Below, one piece after another: positions 11,462 to 23,444 of a stretch of DNA of 64,000 nucleotides. The DNA is from Cristatella mucedo (Eukaryota > Bryozoa > Phylactolaemata > Cristatellidae). Below the pieces are notes generated by a model. It did no database searches. It was not told where the DNA came from and saw only the letters and a program-made list of their open reading frames with translations. Positions within the stretch are counted from its first letter, which is position 1, and each line of letters opens with the position of its first letter. The position numbers and the translations under genes were made by a program. The stretch covers positions 372,001-436,000 of the forward strand of contig WPIO01000090.1 of NCBI GenBank assembly GCA_009760855.2, in the 5' to 3' direction.

Positions 11462-11755
11462 AATAATGACAATAATAGTAACAGATTAGATAAAGCGACC
11501 TCATAGAGCTCAATCTCTTTCTAGTTCACTGGTTCTTAACCTTCCTTAAAATGCGATACTTCAATTCAATTCATAATGTTGTGGCGACCCGCAGCATTAA
11601 AATTAGTGTTTGCAAAATGTTGAAATGCGTGTCTTTTGATGGTCTTATGCAAACCATGTGAAATAATTGTTTGGTCCCCATAGGGGTCGCGACTCACAGT
11701 TGAGAACCGCTGTTCTAGGTGCTTTTGTAATTGCTGCAAAGGAAGTATGAAAGCT
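11462..11755 (-). mobile_element. LINE A / SINE2 3' tail split by a MITE
   Basis: The LINE tail on the - strand ((ATT)n relic, TAAAGCGACCTCA, AATCTCTTTCTAG) is interrupted at 11526 and resumes at 11713 with TTCTAGGTGC and TTGCTGCAAAG. Confidence 0.7.
11527..11712. mobile_element. hAT-type MITE with 8-bp target duplication
   Basis: A 186-bp element whose left end is CACTGGTTCTTAACC and whose right end, read in reverse complement, is CAGCGGTTCTCAACT. This matches the CAGNGGTTCTCAAC termini known for many animal hAT elements. It is flanked by TTCTAGTT (11519-11526) and TTCTAGGT (11713-11720), an 8-bp target duplication with one mismatch as expected for hAT. GGGGTCGCGACT lies just inside the right end. 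There is no coding capacity. Confidence 0.8.
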
Positions 11756-11943
11756 ATATTCCTAAAGCTGCATCCTTAGCACTGACTCAAACGTCATGGC
11801 TTATGATAAGTGTTGAATAATAGTTTTTTCCAGATAAAACTTATGATCCAGTATTGCTGTGATCATCAGAGTTCTTGTACTGCTTTACAACATTTATGAC
11901 TGCTACCGATGAGTTTTGAATCTCAAAGTTATTTTCGAACTTC

Positions 11944-11975
11944 TATAGCCTCCAGTTTTGTCACTGGAGTCTATA
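11944..11975. other. Stem-loop, 13-bp arms
   Basis: TATAGCCTCCAGT, a 6-base loop, then ACTGGAGTCTATA form an inverted repeat with one mismatch. No function is evident. Confidence 0.5.
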
Positions 11976-11979
11976 AGCT

Positions 11980-13380
11980 GGGGCTCAACAGGATAGAAAC
12001 CTTTACCAGAAGATATAGGCATAGTGTAATTGCCTGATTAATATTGGATTCGCCTTAGCTCACTAGATCTGAGCTGCGATGCTTAATAAGCAGCATCAGG
12101 GTTAAAAAGCAGTCCTATCTAGACTATCCTATCGAGACTAAATTAATAAAAAAACTGGCTCTTACCCAAAAAAGTTAAGTGCTAGCTCTTCGCGACCGGT
12201 CATTGGCTTGTGTTCAATTTTAAATTGTACAGTAGCTACAAGGGCAATTGCACAAAGGGTCGCCCATAGATAATAGCATCCGCGACAAAAATAGACCAAG
12301 GGAATTAGAACGAAGGGTTACAGCTAGTCCAAGATCACTAACTCATCTGGTTGCCAGTGGACTGAAGGCAGGAACACAGGGTGTCACTTGACTAGGGACA
12401 CTAAAAAAAAAGTACTGCCGACAGACCAAAATCCTGAATCGTTTGAGATCCAAAGCTGGGGCTTCAGCTGCGACTTTGTATCAAGTACCCCGAACAACCA
12501 AATGAGGTAGCTTACCATGAGAAAGCATCACTCTACTAATTTATCATTTGTCCTATAGGTACAGTATAACTCGTCAACGTAGCAGCATTTGACCCAATGC
12601 AAGAGGAGCCTATAGACTATATATACACTATTGATGAACTTCTGTTTAGCTACCTTAGGAAACTTAATCGTTCAATCTAGGTACTTAAAATCTGCAGTAG
12701 TGTAAGTGTGATCCAATGGTTAGTGATAACAGGCACAATGTTAACATTCATAAATATATATGTAGGCAAACAAAAGCTAGCAAGCATCTGATAGCAGTTT
12801 CCAAAGAGTGCATGCCAGCATAATTATTACATGGTCAATATAGTTGAAAAATCTTAGTCAAATAGTGATACTATATCTAAAGCTAGCAGGGTCTTTTTAT
12901 TGGTAGTTAGTACTTTACAATCAGTCAAGGGACTTCAGGTGATCCGGCAACTGTCGTACATATAAGCTCAGTTGAGTCTAGCGAAGTGTAATTCGCTGAG
13001 TCACCGGTACACTTGAAAATGTGAAAAACCATAGGTCGAGTCCACAGAGCTTTAGCAGTGCCGAATCCATCTACTTCCACGCGGTCGGCAAAGTGGCTGA
13101 TAAAAACGCGCATGCGTCAATTGCCGATCCCCTTACGGAGTCCGTCGCACAAGACAGCAGCCTATTACCGCATTGGGCATCCATGGACCCTGCATTCACT
13201 CAGCTGCTAGAGCGAGCTAGCAGGCGACCACTCTGCCAGGGGTCCTAGTGGCAACTGCCCGGCCACCGCAGGCTAAGTATGCTGTTGATCCAGACAAACC
13301 ATCCGTCGTATTTCACAATGGCCCATAAAAAAAGAACAAAGCTATATAAAATCCGCTGGCCTACAACACAGCTGTGCAGC
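11980..13380. other. Unassigned intronic sequence
   Basis: No family is recognised. GC content rises after about 12950, where short ORFs on both strands (13021-13248 +, 12925-13113 -) show no domain. Confidence 0.4.
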
Positions 13381-13470
13381 GGTGAGCCGCAATAACCCAC
13401 TCGATAGGGTGGATGCTTTCGGCGACCTGGGGCTTCTGGTCGTGTGATCGAATCGTGTGACGGGCTGTTC
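13381..13470 (+). mobile_element. SINE1 head, diverged
   Basis: GGTGAGCCGCAATAACCCAC resembles the SINE1 start, and TGATCGAATCGTG sits where the B box is expected about 55 bases later. The body is missing or unrecognisable. Confidence 0.45.
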
Positions 13471-14040
13471 GATATTGCGGCTGCAAGCAATGGAGATACC
13501 CTTTAAAGGCTCTCCTGCCGCTAGAAAAATTAATTCGCTATCAAGTCGCTAGCTGGCCCCAAAAGAGGTCGTAGGCGGTAAATAGGCCATACACGCCATT
13601 GACCAGTGATCTCCGAATAGCAGAAACGAGCTCCATCAGTCGATTTTGGTTGAAGCTTGAGCTAGCCTTCAGACGCCTCCAGACAAATTCCGGCAAGCGC
13701 ACACGAATGCCCATGTAAGAACATCACTCTGATGACCAATGATAAGCAAACTGTTGAATGTGTGCTGTATGTAGAGCAAATTATACGCAAGCCGAGAAGA
13801 GCAAGCAATTTCGCAAGAAGCCGCAGCCAGATTTGTGCACCGCAAGTCATCGTCGTGCTACTATAGAACGGTGCCTTGAAGTTGTTGTTTACTCTGACCA
13901 TACTAGCTAGTGTGCAGGGGCGGTTTCATATGTGAAAGTCAAACTCATGCCAGTGCAAAATTAGATACAAGAACAAGTATAATACATTTGTTCTTGTATT
14001 TGTTTATTATTATTGTTTATTATTTATTATGTATTTGTTC

Positions 14041-14350
14041 TTGTTTGTGCCCTGAGGTCCTGTGTGGACAATAAATTAGCTGTCCCATTTCTCAGCAACT
14101 ACTCTCCTACTGCCGACTATGGCACATCTTTTTCAGCGGTCCTGAGCTGCTACTTATATGCTACTCACTACCTCAACTGCTCTCCTGACTCTGCTATGCT
14201 TCCCACTTTCTCTTTGTTGCGTGAGACGAAGTCTGTTGGTTACCGAATGCGTACCGAAAGCCGCTTAGGCTGTGAGTGCGCTATACAAAACTCTCCGGCG
14301 TAACACCCACATAGTCTTTATGAGTTTTTGGAGTTACAGACGGAGATAAA
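14041..14350 (+). mobile_element. LINE family B, 3' fragment with internal deletion
   Basis: The peptide CALRSCVDNKLAVPFLS joins directly to NYSPTADYGTSFSAVLSCY. In the 61471-61833 copy these are separated by about 35 residues, so this copy carries a small internal deletion. It ends in GAGTTACAGACGGAGATA. Confidence 0.75.
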
Positions 14351-15385
14351 ATGGCATAGGTGGCTTGGGCCGAACCCAAGTTTGACGTAGACCAAACATG
14401 AAGGCAGGCAAGGCCAAGCCCGTTGCTGCTACAAAGCGACTGGCCAGTAAAGCCACGAACTGATGTCTCACGACAGTTGCAAAGTTTCCGAAGTGCACCC
14501 GACGGCCCATTATTGTGTGCCGCAGCTAGGTGCTGCTGAAGAGCCAGCGACTGAGAGCTCAAACTTGGCTGAACATCAACTAATTACTGGGTAACGCCCG
14601 AGATCGGCACAGCCTTGCTGTCCCACAAACTGGCGCTCTACAGCAGCGTACCTGTTAGTCATGTCCCTCAGACGGGCTTCCGCTGCAGATTGCAGTACCC
14701 GTTGCTGATTCAGATCAATGAAACCGTCAACTCATTCGCTGCCAGCTAGGTGCCCCTACGACAAAGGTGCACTTCGCGACCTCTGTATGGGCCTGGCCTG
14801 CTAAACACTTCCGCTTTATACTTCGAGACGTTCCCGGATACCAACTTGTTCAGGGCTTCAGTGTCAATCACTTGTGTCAGCCTACACGAACAAACCTAAC
14901 CTTACTTTACATGTTTACACTCTGCTCGTCATCTCTGACTGTGTTATGCCCGTGGTTACCGTGCTTGTTATCACTAACTATTCGGTAATAAAATCTTTGC
15001 AGCATAGAGATGCAGTTACCATAAAATACCATATTACTATATTTATTATTGTTATCAAATAATTAGGCACGACTTCGATTTAAATTAAAATGTTGTTACT
15101 CTGAGAGCATTTAAGGAGTTTGGCATTTTTTTACTCACTCGGTGTTCAAATAGGTGTTTCTTTTGTGCCTAGTACCAAGCCCTGTGTAGACCTGCACCCG
15201 ACTTCTTCATGATATCGATGGGCATTCCACTGATATTTTCACGGTGACTGTTTAAAAGCTCTCCTCGAATATCCTACTCAAAAAATGACTTGCTTAGAAT
15301 TTTGTGCAATGTCATCATTAGTTGATATCTACCGGCCGGCTTTCTTTAGAGCGTCAGTTAGAACCCCCCTGCATCATGCATTCGT
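14350..15385. other. Unassigned intronic sequence
   Basis: 14350-14770 is GC-rich and may be further transposon sequence, but no motif supports this. No gene is recognised. Confidence 0.35.
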
Positions 15386-15388
15386 CTT

Positions 15389-16142
15389 ATAATAATAATA
15401 ATAATGCACTTGATAAAGCGCCCTCAGATAACTTAATCACTCTCTAGGCGCTTTACATTTGCTGCAAAGGGAAATACAATTGAGCGGTGAGTAATATCAG
15501 GCTTGATAAACAAACTAAAAAAATAACATGGTTAGGGGTTACATGCATAGGGTCAGCATGCAAATGTGGTTAGTGGCAGCATGCACAGTGTCAGCACGCA
15601 TAAGCACATTAAGGACGAGTCACAGGGACCCACTAAATGCTATCCCATATAGGTGTGTTTTTAAATTCTTTTTAAATGTGGTCAGGTCAGGGGATGTTCT
15701 AACGCAGGTCGGGAGGGAGTTCCAGGCTTTGGGAGCATACGAGCTAAATGCACGGTTTCCAAAGGATTTGAGGTTTGTACGAGGTATTTCTAGACTGTTG
15801 GATTCCGGAAAGCGGGTAGTACGATGCTTGGCCTGGTGGGGGAGTATATCTGAGAGATAGGCTGGAGCCAAGGAATAAAGTGACCTAAAAGTGAGCGACC
15901 TAACCTTGAAGTGAATACGTTGCTTGACTGGTAGCCAGTGCAGGTCGGCGAGAAGTGGAGTAAAGTGGCAACTGCCACGCTCACGACAGACAAGCCTAGC
16001 TGCCGAGTTTGGCACGAGCTGCAATCGCCTGATCGCACATGCCGGTAGGCCAGCGAGCAATGAGTTGCAGAAGTCGAGACGGGATGTCACGAATGCTTGG
16101 ACCAACTTCAATGCGGTATCCTTATCTAAACAAGCCGTATCA
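15389..16142 (-). mobile_element. LINE family A, 5'-truncated 3' copy
   Basis: Complete 3' end at the left with an (ATT)n tail and the terminal hairpin. The - strand frame 15620-16243 reads through the post-RT region: FVTSRLDFCNSLLAGLPACA, RRLQLVPNSAARLVCRERG, LLADLHWLPVKQRI and TFKKNLKTHLY. Similarity to other copies stops at about 16142, the truncation point; the N-terminal residues of that frame are host sequence. Confidence 0.85.
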
Positions 16143-16383
16143 ACAGCCTGGCTATCGAACCTACGATGTTTTAGTTGATAGGGTCGATGAGCACTCGTTG
16201 CCGGTAGTAGCTCACTCTCCACAGCACTCTCCACACTCTCCACTCCTCAGCAAGCGAAAATTTGGCCGATGACCTTTCACGAGGCCCAATTTCAATCCGA
16301 ATGAGCAGCCTCTGCAGGGCAAGCTACTTGCGAACAAGTATGCTGGCCATGTAACTGGCGTCGCTCACTTCATGGATAGCCTC

Positions 16384-17560
16384 CTAAATTATGCCTGTTA
16401 AGTTTCATCTTACTAATGAGCCTCGGCGGTTTCTAATTAATGGTACGGCTGCCCAAGAGAAGCTAGATGTATTCCTGCTAGCCGAAACGTGGATGATGCC
16501 CTGCTCTCGTAGCTGCATATCTGAGACCGCCCCAGCCGGGTTCTTCTTCACTCAGTCGATACGATCTGACCAGGTTGGTGGATGGGTTGCTATTGTTTGC
16601 GAATCGTTTGTAAGAAATTCAGTTTTTGCGTGGACTCTCGCTTGAATCAGTTGCAATCAGGTCCTCATCACAGATGGTAATAATAATAATAATAATGATA
16701 ATAATGATGCACGTGATAAAGCGCCCTCAGAGAACTCAATTTCTTTCTAGGCGCTTTACATTTGCTGCAAAAAAACGCGATTGAATGGTGAGTATTATCA
16801 TGGTGCCTCTCACTGTAGTAATATACCGACCCTCGTCAGGCTGTCTACACTAATATATAGAGAAGTTTTGGGAGTTTCTCAATGCAGTATTTGAGTGTGA
16901 CAGGCTGTTACTGATTGCTGGAGATTTCAGAATTTGCACTGAAAACTCCAGCAACAACAATATCCGCTTATCTTATTTAATAGACTTTAGGAAGAACTTT
17001 GGATTGGTTCGGTACACTAGTTACACCGCTTCCGTCGGCGGAGATTTCCAAGGTCTCGCTGTCACAAAAGATATCTGACCCACTGAATTTTCAGTGTGCC
17101 CGCTGAGCCCTCGCGGCCATTGCACGGTCTGTTTACGGCTCCCGCTTCGTTGTACGTACAAGATAACGTCTAATTTGTCCAGAGACGTAAACTGAAAAGC
17201 ATTTACCAAAACCAGTTTTATAAATCAGCAGGTGAGGCGAGTCTTTTTTATATAAACCCCGAATCTATCGACAGCCGCGATAATTTCACTGAAGCAGTGA
17301 ATTGCTCTTGACGAGCGTGCTCCGATACATTTTGTCCGGGCACATTGCGGAGTTTTTTTTTTAAATTTTGAGACAAATAAAAAAAATTTTCACGTTGAGC
17401 CCAGGGTTGAAACCAATTTTAATAATTCTGGGTTTGACGAAGATCCATTGAATTTCAAAGACTTCCTCCGAGTCTACACCAGGAAGCTCAGTAAAGCCGC
17501 TGCTTCTGTTTCCACTCGGAACTTGTGTGCTTTCACGCGTCGGACTAAAACAGATTTATA
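16384..17560 (+). pseudogene. Non-LTR retrotransposon AP-endonuclease fragment
   Basis: Frame 16391-16645 contains LDVFLLAETW, the catalytic-Glu strand of APE-type LINE endonucleases, and later GGWVAIVC, equivalent to the GGGVAIV loop. After a 125-bp interruption the frame resumes near 16800 with VPLTVVIYRP and LLIAGDFRI (the GDFN strand). It then decays through a DFRKNFGLV segment and beyond 17200 into barely recognisable sequence. It may be the 5' half of LINE family B, for which no other endonuclease segment is present, but the two are not linked. Confidence 0.6.
16677..16801 (-). mobile_element. Very short LINE A 3' insertion inside an endonuclease ORF
   Basis: Consists of the (ATT)n tail, the terminal hairpin and about 50 bp upstream of it. 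It interrupts the endonuclease frame between the GGWVAIVC and VVIYRP segments. Confidence 0.8.
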
Positions 17561-17639
17561 AGACGGTGAAATGTTTGCTGGTCAGTACATAGGGTTCTTA
17601 CTCACCAGTTGCTTAACTCTAACAAGAAAATAAATAAAA

Positions 17640-17730
17640 AAGTACTGGCAGATTGAACAGCCTCTTTCGTCGGGGCGGAGGTCGTGAAATGCAACCTCCT
17701 AACCTAATGTGACATCACGGCTCACCGACT
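17640..17730 (-). mobile_element. SINE1 copy with internal deletion
   Basis: Contains GATTGAACAGCCTCTTTCGT joined directly to GGGGCGGAGGTCGTGAAA and the head ATGTGACATCACGGCTCACC; the central body and the B box are lost. Confidence 0.6.
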
Positions 17731-18700
17731 CTAGCTATAAATGGCGTTATTTAAAACATGAAATCGCCTCACTTATACTTGAATATTATTGAATCAACAT
17801 TTTCTGATTGATTCTAAGTGAACGACGTATCGAAGTAGTCTTCAGCCGGTCGCACCTACCTGTATTGGTTCCCTATGTTCGGTTGCTACTACCGGAGCCG
17901 GATCAGCAGTTTTCCACGAATAACTAGGTGTGTTTATAATGGACTACTTATGTACCGCTGCCCCGGCTTCAGAGAATTATCAGTAAATTATAAATAGCGA
18001 TACTTTAGTTAACCAAAGGTTTGACACTTCCAGCTTAACCAAAGGTTAGACATTTCCGGCTTGTGAGCCAGCGTAAAAAATCAACCCGAGCATATTTATG
18101 GCGCGGGAATAAGGAGTTATAGCCGTCTGCTGAAGGTGAGCTAGTATCCGCAGGCTAGGCTAAGCTCGGCGAGGATGTGGCTGTGGCTAGGTTATATAAG
18201 ATTTACGCTTGCTGATTGTTAAAACTACCAGTCATGCGTGTTACCTCGAGAGGACCTGTCATTATACAATACATTAATGATGTTCTTTTATAGTTTCCAA
18301 TGATGTAATGCAGGTACGGCTAAGATTAGTTGGCTTACCTTTACAAAATCTGCCTAAAAGTGCCGTTCAGGTTTCTTAATATTTTATTTTTGACCTCGAT
18401 GTACCACTTCTGGGTAAATAGGTCTCACAAAATACAGTGATAACTTGACTTACGAGCTTAGTTTTTTCCAAGATGGAGCTCGTAACTGGAGTTAATCAAA
18501 AGAAAGATAATTGCTTTCCGTTGAAATAATTTTAAATGCCATGATTCTGCTGCTATCCCGCAAACAACAAACACCGAGATAAGTTGCCGCAAGTTTTTGA
18601 ATTAAGAAATGTAGAAGCATATACAAATCCTTGAATAAAATATACTACAATAAATGGGGTTTATAATTTACACTGTTCATAATTAACTTGGAGCTCAGCC
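17730..18700. other. Unassigned intronic sequence
   Basis: No gene or repeat family recognised. A small direct repeat, TTAACCAAAGGTT, occurs near 18009 and again near 18033. Confidence 0.4.
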
Positions 18701-19670
18701 GACTTGAAGATAATAATAATAATAATAATAATAATAATTCACTTGATAAAGCGCCCTCAGAGAACTCAATCTCTCTCTAGGCGCTTTAAATTTGCTGTAA
18801 AGTGAAATGCAATTGAATGGTAAGTAAAATCATGCTTGAAAAACAAACGAGATGAATAATATGGTTAGGGGTGACATGCACAGGGTCAGCATGCAAATGT
18901 GGTTAGTGGCAGCATGCACAGTGTCAGCAGGCATAAGCACATCAAAGACGAATCACAGGGACCCACTAAATACTGTCCTAAATAGGTGTGTTTTTAGGTT
19001 CCTTTTAAATGTGGTCAGGTCAGGGGATGTTTTGACGCAGGTCGGGAGAGAGTTCCAGGCTTTGGGAGCATATGAACTAAATGCACGGTCTCCAAAGGAT
19101 TTAAGGTTTGTATGAGGTATTTCTAGACTGTTGGATTCCGAGAAGCGGGTGGTACGATGCTTGGCCTGATGGGGTAGTATATCTGACAGATAGGCTGGAG
19201 CCATAGAATGAAGGGACCTAAAAGTGAGCGACAAAACCTTGAAGTCAATCCGTTGCTTGACTGGTAGCCAGTGCAGGTCGGCGAGAAGTGGAGTAATGTG
19301 GCAACTGGGACGCTCACGACAGACAAGCCTAGCTGCAGAGTTTTGCACAAGCTGCAATCGCCTGATCGCACATGCTGGTAGGCCAGTAAGCAGTGAGTTG
19401 CAGAAGTCGAGACGGGATGTCACGAATGCATGAACTAACTTGGACGTGGTATCTTTATTTAAACAAGCCGAATTTTAGCAATGTTATGAAGCTGAAAATA
19501 GGCGGATTTGACTGTGGAGCTGATATGGTTGTCTAACGAGAGGTCGCTTTGGAATATGACACCTAGATTTCGAGCTGATTCGAAGGAGATATGCTGGCAG
19601 AGCCTATTTTGAGAGTCAGCCTTTCCAATCTCTGGATCACACTGGGTTTGCTCATAACTAGTAAGTTAGT

Positions 19671-22107
19671 TTAATCATCGTTAAGTTTTAGAAAATTTGC
19701 TGCCATCCATGTGCGGATGTCATCAATCCATGCAGCAAGTGAGTTGAGAGAATTTGAGATGCTCAAAGGCTGGGAGGGATCAAAGCAAAGGTACAACTGA
19801 GTGTCATCCGCATGGAAGTGAAAGCCTAGATTGTGCTTGGCAATAACATCAGCAAGAGGCAGAGTATAAACAGTGAAAATAACCGGACCTAGCACTGAGC
19901 CCTGAGGTACTCCATATTTCAGAGGTACTTCAGATGATTTTTGTCCATTCACGTCAATACTCTGGAGTCTCCCACTGAGATGGGACCTGAACCACTGCAG
20001 AGCAGTACCAGTGATGCCCAGGCGAGATGAGAGGCACTCTAGAAGAACTTTGTGATCGATGGTATCAAAAGCTGCTGAAAGATCAAGCAAAACAAGCAGA
20101 GACACTCTACCCATGTCTGCATTCCAAAGTAGGTCGTTGTATACCCGAAGCAATGCTGACTCTGTGGAGTGATTAGCTCTAAAGCCAGACTGGAACTTAC
20201 TAGCAAGGTGTGAAGTTTCGATATACGAGTTCAGCTGGTCCGCCACGACCCGTTCGAGTGTCTTTGATAGGAATGGTAGAAGGGAAACTGGGCGGTAGTT
20301 GCTCAAGTTCTCTTGGTCAAGTGTAGCTTTCTTGAGAAGTGGCCTGACTACAGCTTCTTTGAAAGGTGCTGGGACATGACCTGAGGCTAATGTCATAATA
20401 ATGATGTTAGTTATGCATGGCAGCAGCAGATCAATGCAACGTAAGAGCAGGACAGTGGGAATAGGGTCCAGAGGACTTCTTGTCTTCTTTGATTGAGATA
20501 CGAACTTTAGGACTATATCACTAGTGACCTGCTTAAATGCAGACACTGAGGTGCATCCAGGAACCGAGGAACAGCATTCTAGTGGGGAGGTTGTCATCGC
20601 AGGGATGGATTCCCTGATATTGTCTATCTTCTGCACAAAGAATCGAGAGAAGCGATCGGCTAGATCATCATTAGGATCATCAGGTAAGGAGCTAATCTGG
20701 GAACGGTTGAGGAGATGGTTTATTGTCGACATCAGCATTTTTGGATTGTGCATCTGTGATTCAACAATGTTTTTATAAAAACTAGACTTAGCCTTTGCTA
20801 GGATCGATTGGTACAACCTACAGTAGTCTTCATATGCCTGTCGATGGACAGTTAATCCGGATCTTTTGTATGCTTTTTCAAGCTTTCGTTTAGTAGACTT
20901 GGCTAGTTTAATGTGTGCGGTAAACCATAGGCCGTCTGGGCGGGGGCGCTCAGTGCGCTTTTTCAGAGGGGCAAACTCGTCTAGCGTGTCAGCTAGTGTC
21001 GTGTTGAAGCTATCTACCAATGATGACAGATCGGAGGGAGGATTGAGCAGCAGAGGTGAAGCAGATATTCTCGCACGGACAGCATAGATGTCAAGGGTCT
21101 CGAGGTTTCGCGATTCACAGGTTATTGTAGAGGAGGATGTGGGCACACACTGTAGATTGAATGAGATCTGCATGTGGTCAGATAAGCATGATTTGGTAAT
21201 AGTTGGTGATGACAGAGTGCAGTTATATGAGAAAATCTGGTCGAGTGTGTGACCCTTGATGTGGGTAGGGCCATGCACATGAGCCACAAGAGACAATGAG
21301 TCAGTCAATGCACGAAATTCGGTGCTGAAAGCGTCAGATAAGTTATCAAAGTGAACGTTGAAATCACCCATTACGAGGAAGAATCGATTTCTTGCACACA
21401 GAATCGAAATGAGATCGGAGAAATCTGAGATAAAGGAGGATTTGGTACCTGGAGGGCGATAGACTACTGCCACTATCGGTAGCTTGTTTTCGGGTGAGAC
21501 CAAGACAATTGATTTAAAAGACTGCTTCGAGGGTACTGCAAATGGCTTGAAGTTGAATTTCGAGCGCACGACAATAGCAACTCCACCTCCAGTTTTGATT
21601 GATCTAGGGGTGTGAAAGAACGAGAAACCAGATGGAGTTTCGGCAGTTTATCGATTTCAGCCAAGTTTCAGTTAGGGCGAGCAGGTCGATACCATTTTCA
21701 GAAATAAGGTCGCGTATTACTAGAGGTTTTTTGCACATTGAGCGAGGATTCCAAAGGCAAGCGTTAAGTCTGGCCGATGGGGTTACAACAGGCCTGATGA
21801 CCACTAAGTTAGAGAGATTTACAGTGACGCAACTGGGTGAGCGTGCTGAGCGGTTCGAGACAATGCTAGGAATACCGAACGAGCTGGTACTCAGCTTGCA
21901 CGTTCCGCCCAACGAGCAGCGTCTGAGCTGGCGGTTCCGGCCACCACGGCGGCTACGGGGTGCTTTTCTTTTGTTAATGCATAGTTCATGAATCTTAGCA
22001 ACAACATTAATATCTAGGAATGCATTTGATATGCGATGACGAAGAGATAACAGCTGCTGACGATCATAACTAACAAGCAGGTTACTAGCCGCCGGCAAAG
22101 CTCCCAC
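19671..22107 (-). pseudogene. LINE A pol: AP-endonuclease plus reverse transcriptase, disrupted
   Basis: Endonuclease-RT polyprotein. The first piece (22107-21604) holds a basic N-terminus, then ACLWNPRSM and LLALTETWL (catalytic Glu). A frameshift near 21640 moves the frame. The long piece (21569-19671, 632 codons) continues with VVYRPPGTKSS, MGDFNVHFDN, GHTLDQIFS and CLSDH (endonuclease). It is followed by RT blocks NYRPVSLLPFLSKTLERVV, GFRANHSTESALL, LLVLLDLSAAFDTIDH, GVPQGSVLGP and FHADDTQLYL (catalytic ADD). The frame ends at NFLKLNDD because AAA has become TAA at about 19673; the downstream frame (19423-18953) carries the post-RT region. One frameshift and one nonsense codon suggest a fairly recent but inactive copy. 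Confidence 0.85.
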
Positions 22108-22130
22108 GCCGGCAGCCGCCGGCGTGGGAG
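22101..22130. other. GC-rich hairpin in the LINE A 5' region
   Basis: CTCCCACGCCGGC, a 4-base loop, then GCCGGCGTGGGAG: a perfect 13-bp stem at the 5' end of the near-complete LINE. Confidence 0.8.
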
Positions 22131-22199
22131 ACCCAGCAGCCCGAAACGATAAGCGTTTAGATGTCCATAGGCACGTAATTTCTTACGTGTTACGGTCAA

Positions 22200-22495
22200 A
22201 TAACAATCAGAATAACTTTAAACAGGTCTTAGCTGTATCGTTTTCGTATACGATGTTCGCAAGAACTTCGGTTTTCGGAAGAATTCTGCAACGAACAAGA
22301 ACGCACGTTAGAGCGCTCTATGTCCGGAGGCGAGAATGATGCTGACCAACTTGGATGGAGAACTGAAATGTTTCCTTGAATATGACTCGCTGATTTAATC
22401 CATTTCAATAAGCTTTCCGCCACTTAATCTTATGGGTTTCTGACTCAAACCAGTCAACCTAGTTCTACTTCATCATAATTTTCAGAATTCTACAA
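22200..22495. other. Flank between two LINE A copies
   Basis: Beyond the apparent 5' end of the LINE I see no gene. It may include undetected LINE 5' UTR. Confidence 0.35.
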
Positions 22496-22497
22496 AA

Positions 22498-23150
22498 TAA
22501 CAATAATAAAACACTTGATAAAGCAGCCTCAGAAAAATAAATCTTTTTCTTGGCGCTATACATTTACTGCAAATGCATCACGATCGAATGTTTAGTAGTA
22601 GCATGCTTGATAAATAACATGAATAAAATGGTTAGGGGTGACGTATGCAGGGTCAGCAAGTAAGTGTGGTTAGTGGCAGCATGCTCAGTATTAGTACTCA
22701 TAAGCACATTAATGACTAATCACAGGGTTCCTATAAATGCTGCCAGAAATAGGTGCGTTTTTAATTACTTTTTAAATGTGGTCAAGTCGGGTGATAGATA
22801 TCGTGAAGCAAGTCCGAAGTGAGTTCCAGGCTTTAAAAGCATACGAACTAAAGGATTTGAGGTTTGTACGAAGTATAGGGAAACAGTTAGCTTCCAAAAA
22901 GTAGGTAGTACAATGCTTAGCCTTGTGGGAGAGTAGATCTGATAGGTATGCTGGAGCCGAAGAATGAAGGGACCTAAATGTGAGCGACAAAACCTTGAAA
23001 TAGAAGCTTTACTTTAATGGAAGCCAGTGCAGGTCGAAGAGACTTTGCGTGGTGTGGAAACTGAGATACTAACGACAGACAAGCCTAGTTGCAGTGTTTT
23101 GCACTAGCTGCAAGCAGCTGATTGCCCATACCGGTAGGCCAGCAAAATAA
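22498..23150 (-). mobile_element. LINE family A, old 3' copy
   Basis: Degenerate tail (AACAATAATAAAACACTTGA) and hairpin at the left; the - strand peptide LTFRSLHSSAPAYLSDLL matches younger copies. Many small deletions. Confidence 0.75.
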
Positions 23151-23444
23151 TTTAGGATAGTGTTTCTAATTAGCTCTTTTGAACAGTCAAATGATGATTT
23201 TTATGGGCATTGCTTTTGAATACAGCCTAAACTTTTGTACCACTTCTTCAACATTTCGTGTATCTTACTTGTAGAGATAATCTTATCCCTGTAACCTATA
23301 CGTATTTCTCCGTAAAACCAACTTGTGCTGCTACGTTTGTATTTGTTTTAGCTCTTCCGTTGCGAATTTCTCGGAAGTTGCCTTGATAAGCTCTTAAATG
23401 ATGTCGCGCTCATCTAGTATGCAATGCATGACTAACATCATAAA

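Larger units (their letters stand above)
18712..22200 (-). mobile_element. LINE family A, near-complete L2-like element
   Basis: The most complete non-LTR retrotransposon of the window, about 3.5 kb. Reading from right to left it has a 5' region with a GC-rich hairpin (22101-22130), an AP-endonuclease, a reverse transcriptase, a post-RT domain, a 3' UTR, the terminal hairpin (near 18740-18790) and an (ATT)n tail (18715-18739). RT and endonuclease motifs place it in the L2/CR1 group. No separate ORF1 is recognised. Target duplications are not obvious because the left end is a microsatellite. Confidence 0.85.

Noticed and set aside
15620-16243. 207-codon - strand ORF as a host gene
   Set aside because: Residues from ACLDKDT onward are LINE A post-RT sequence; the first about 35 residues are adjacent non-LINE sequence read in frame.
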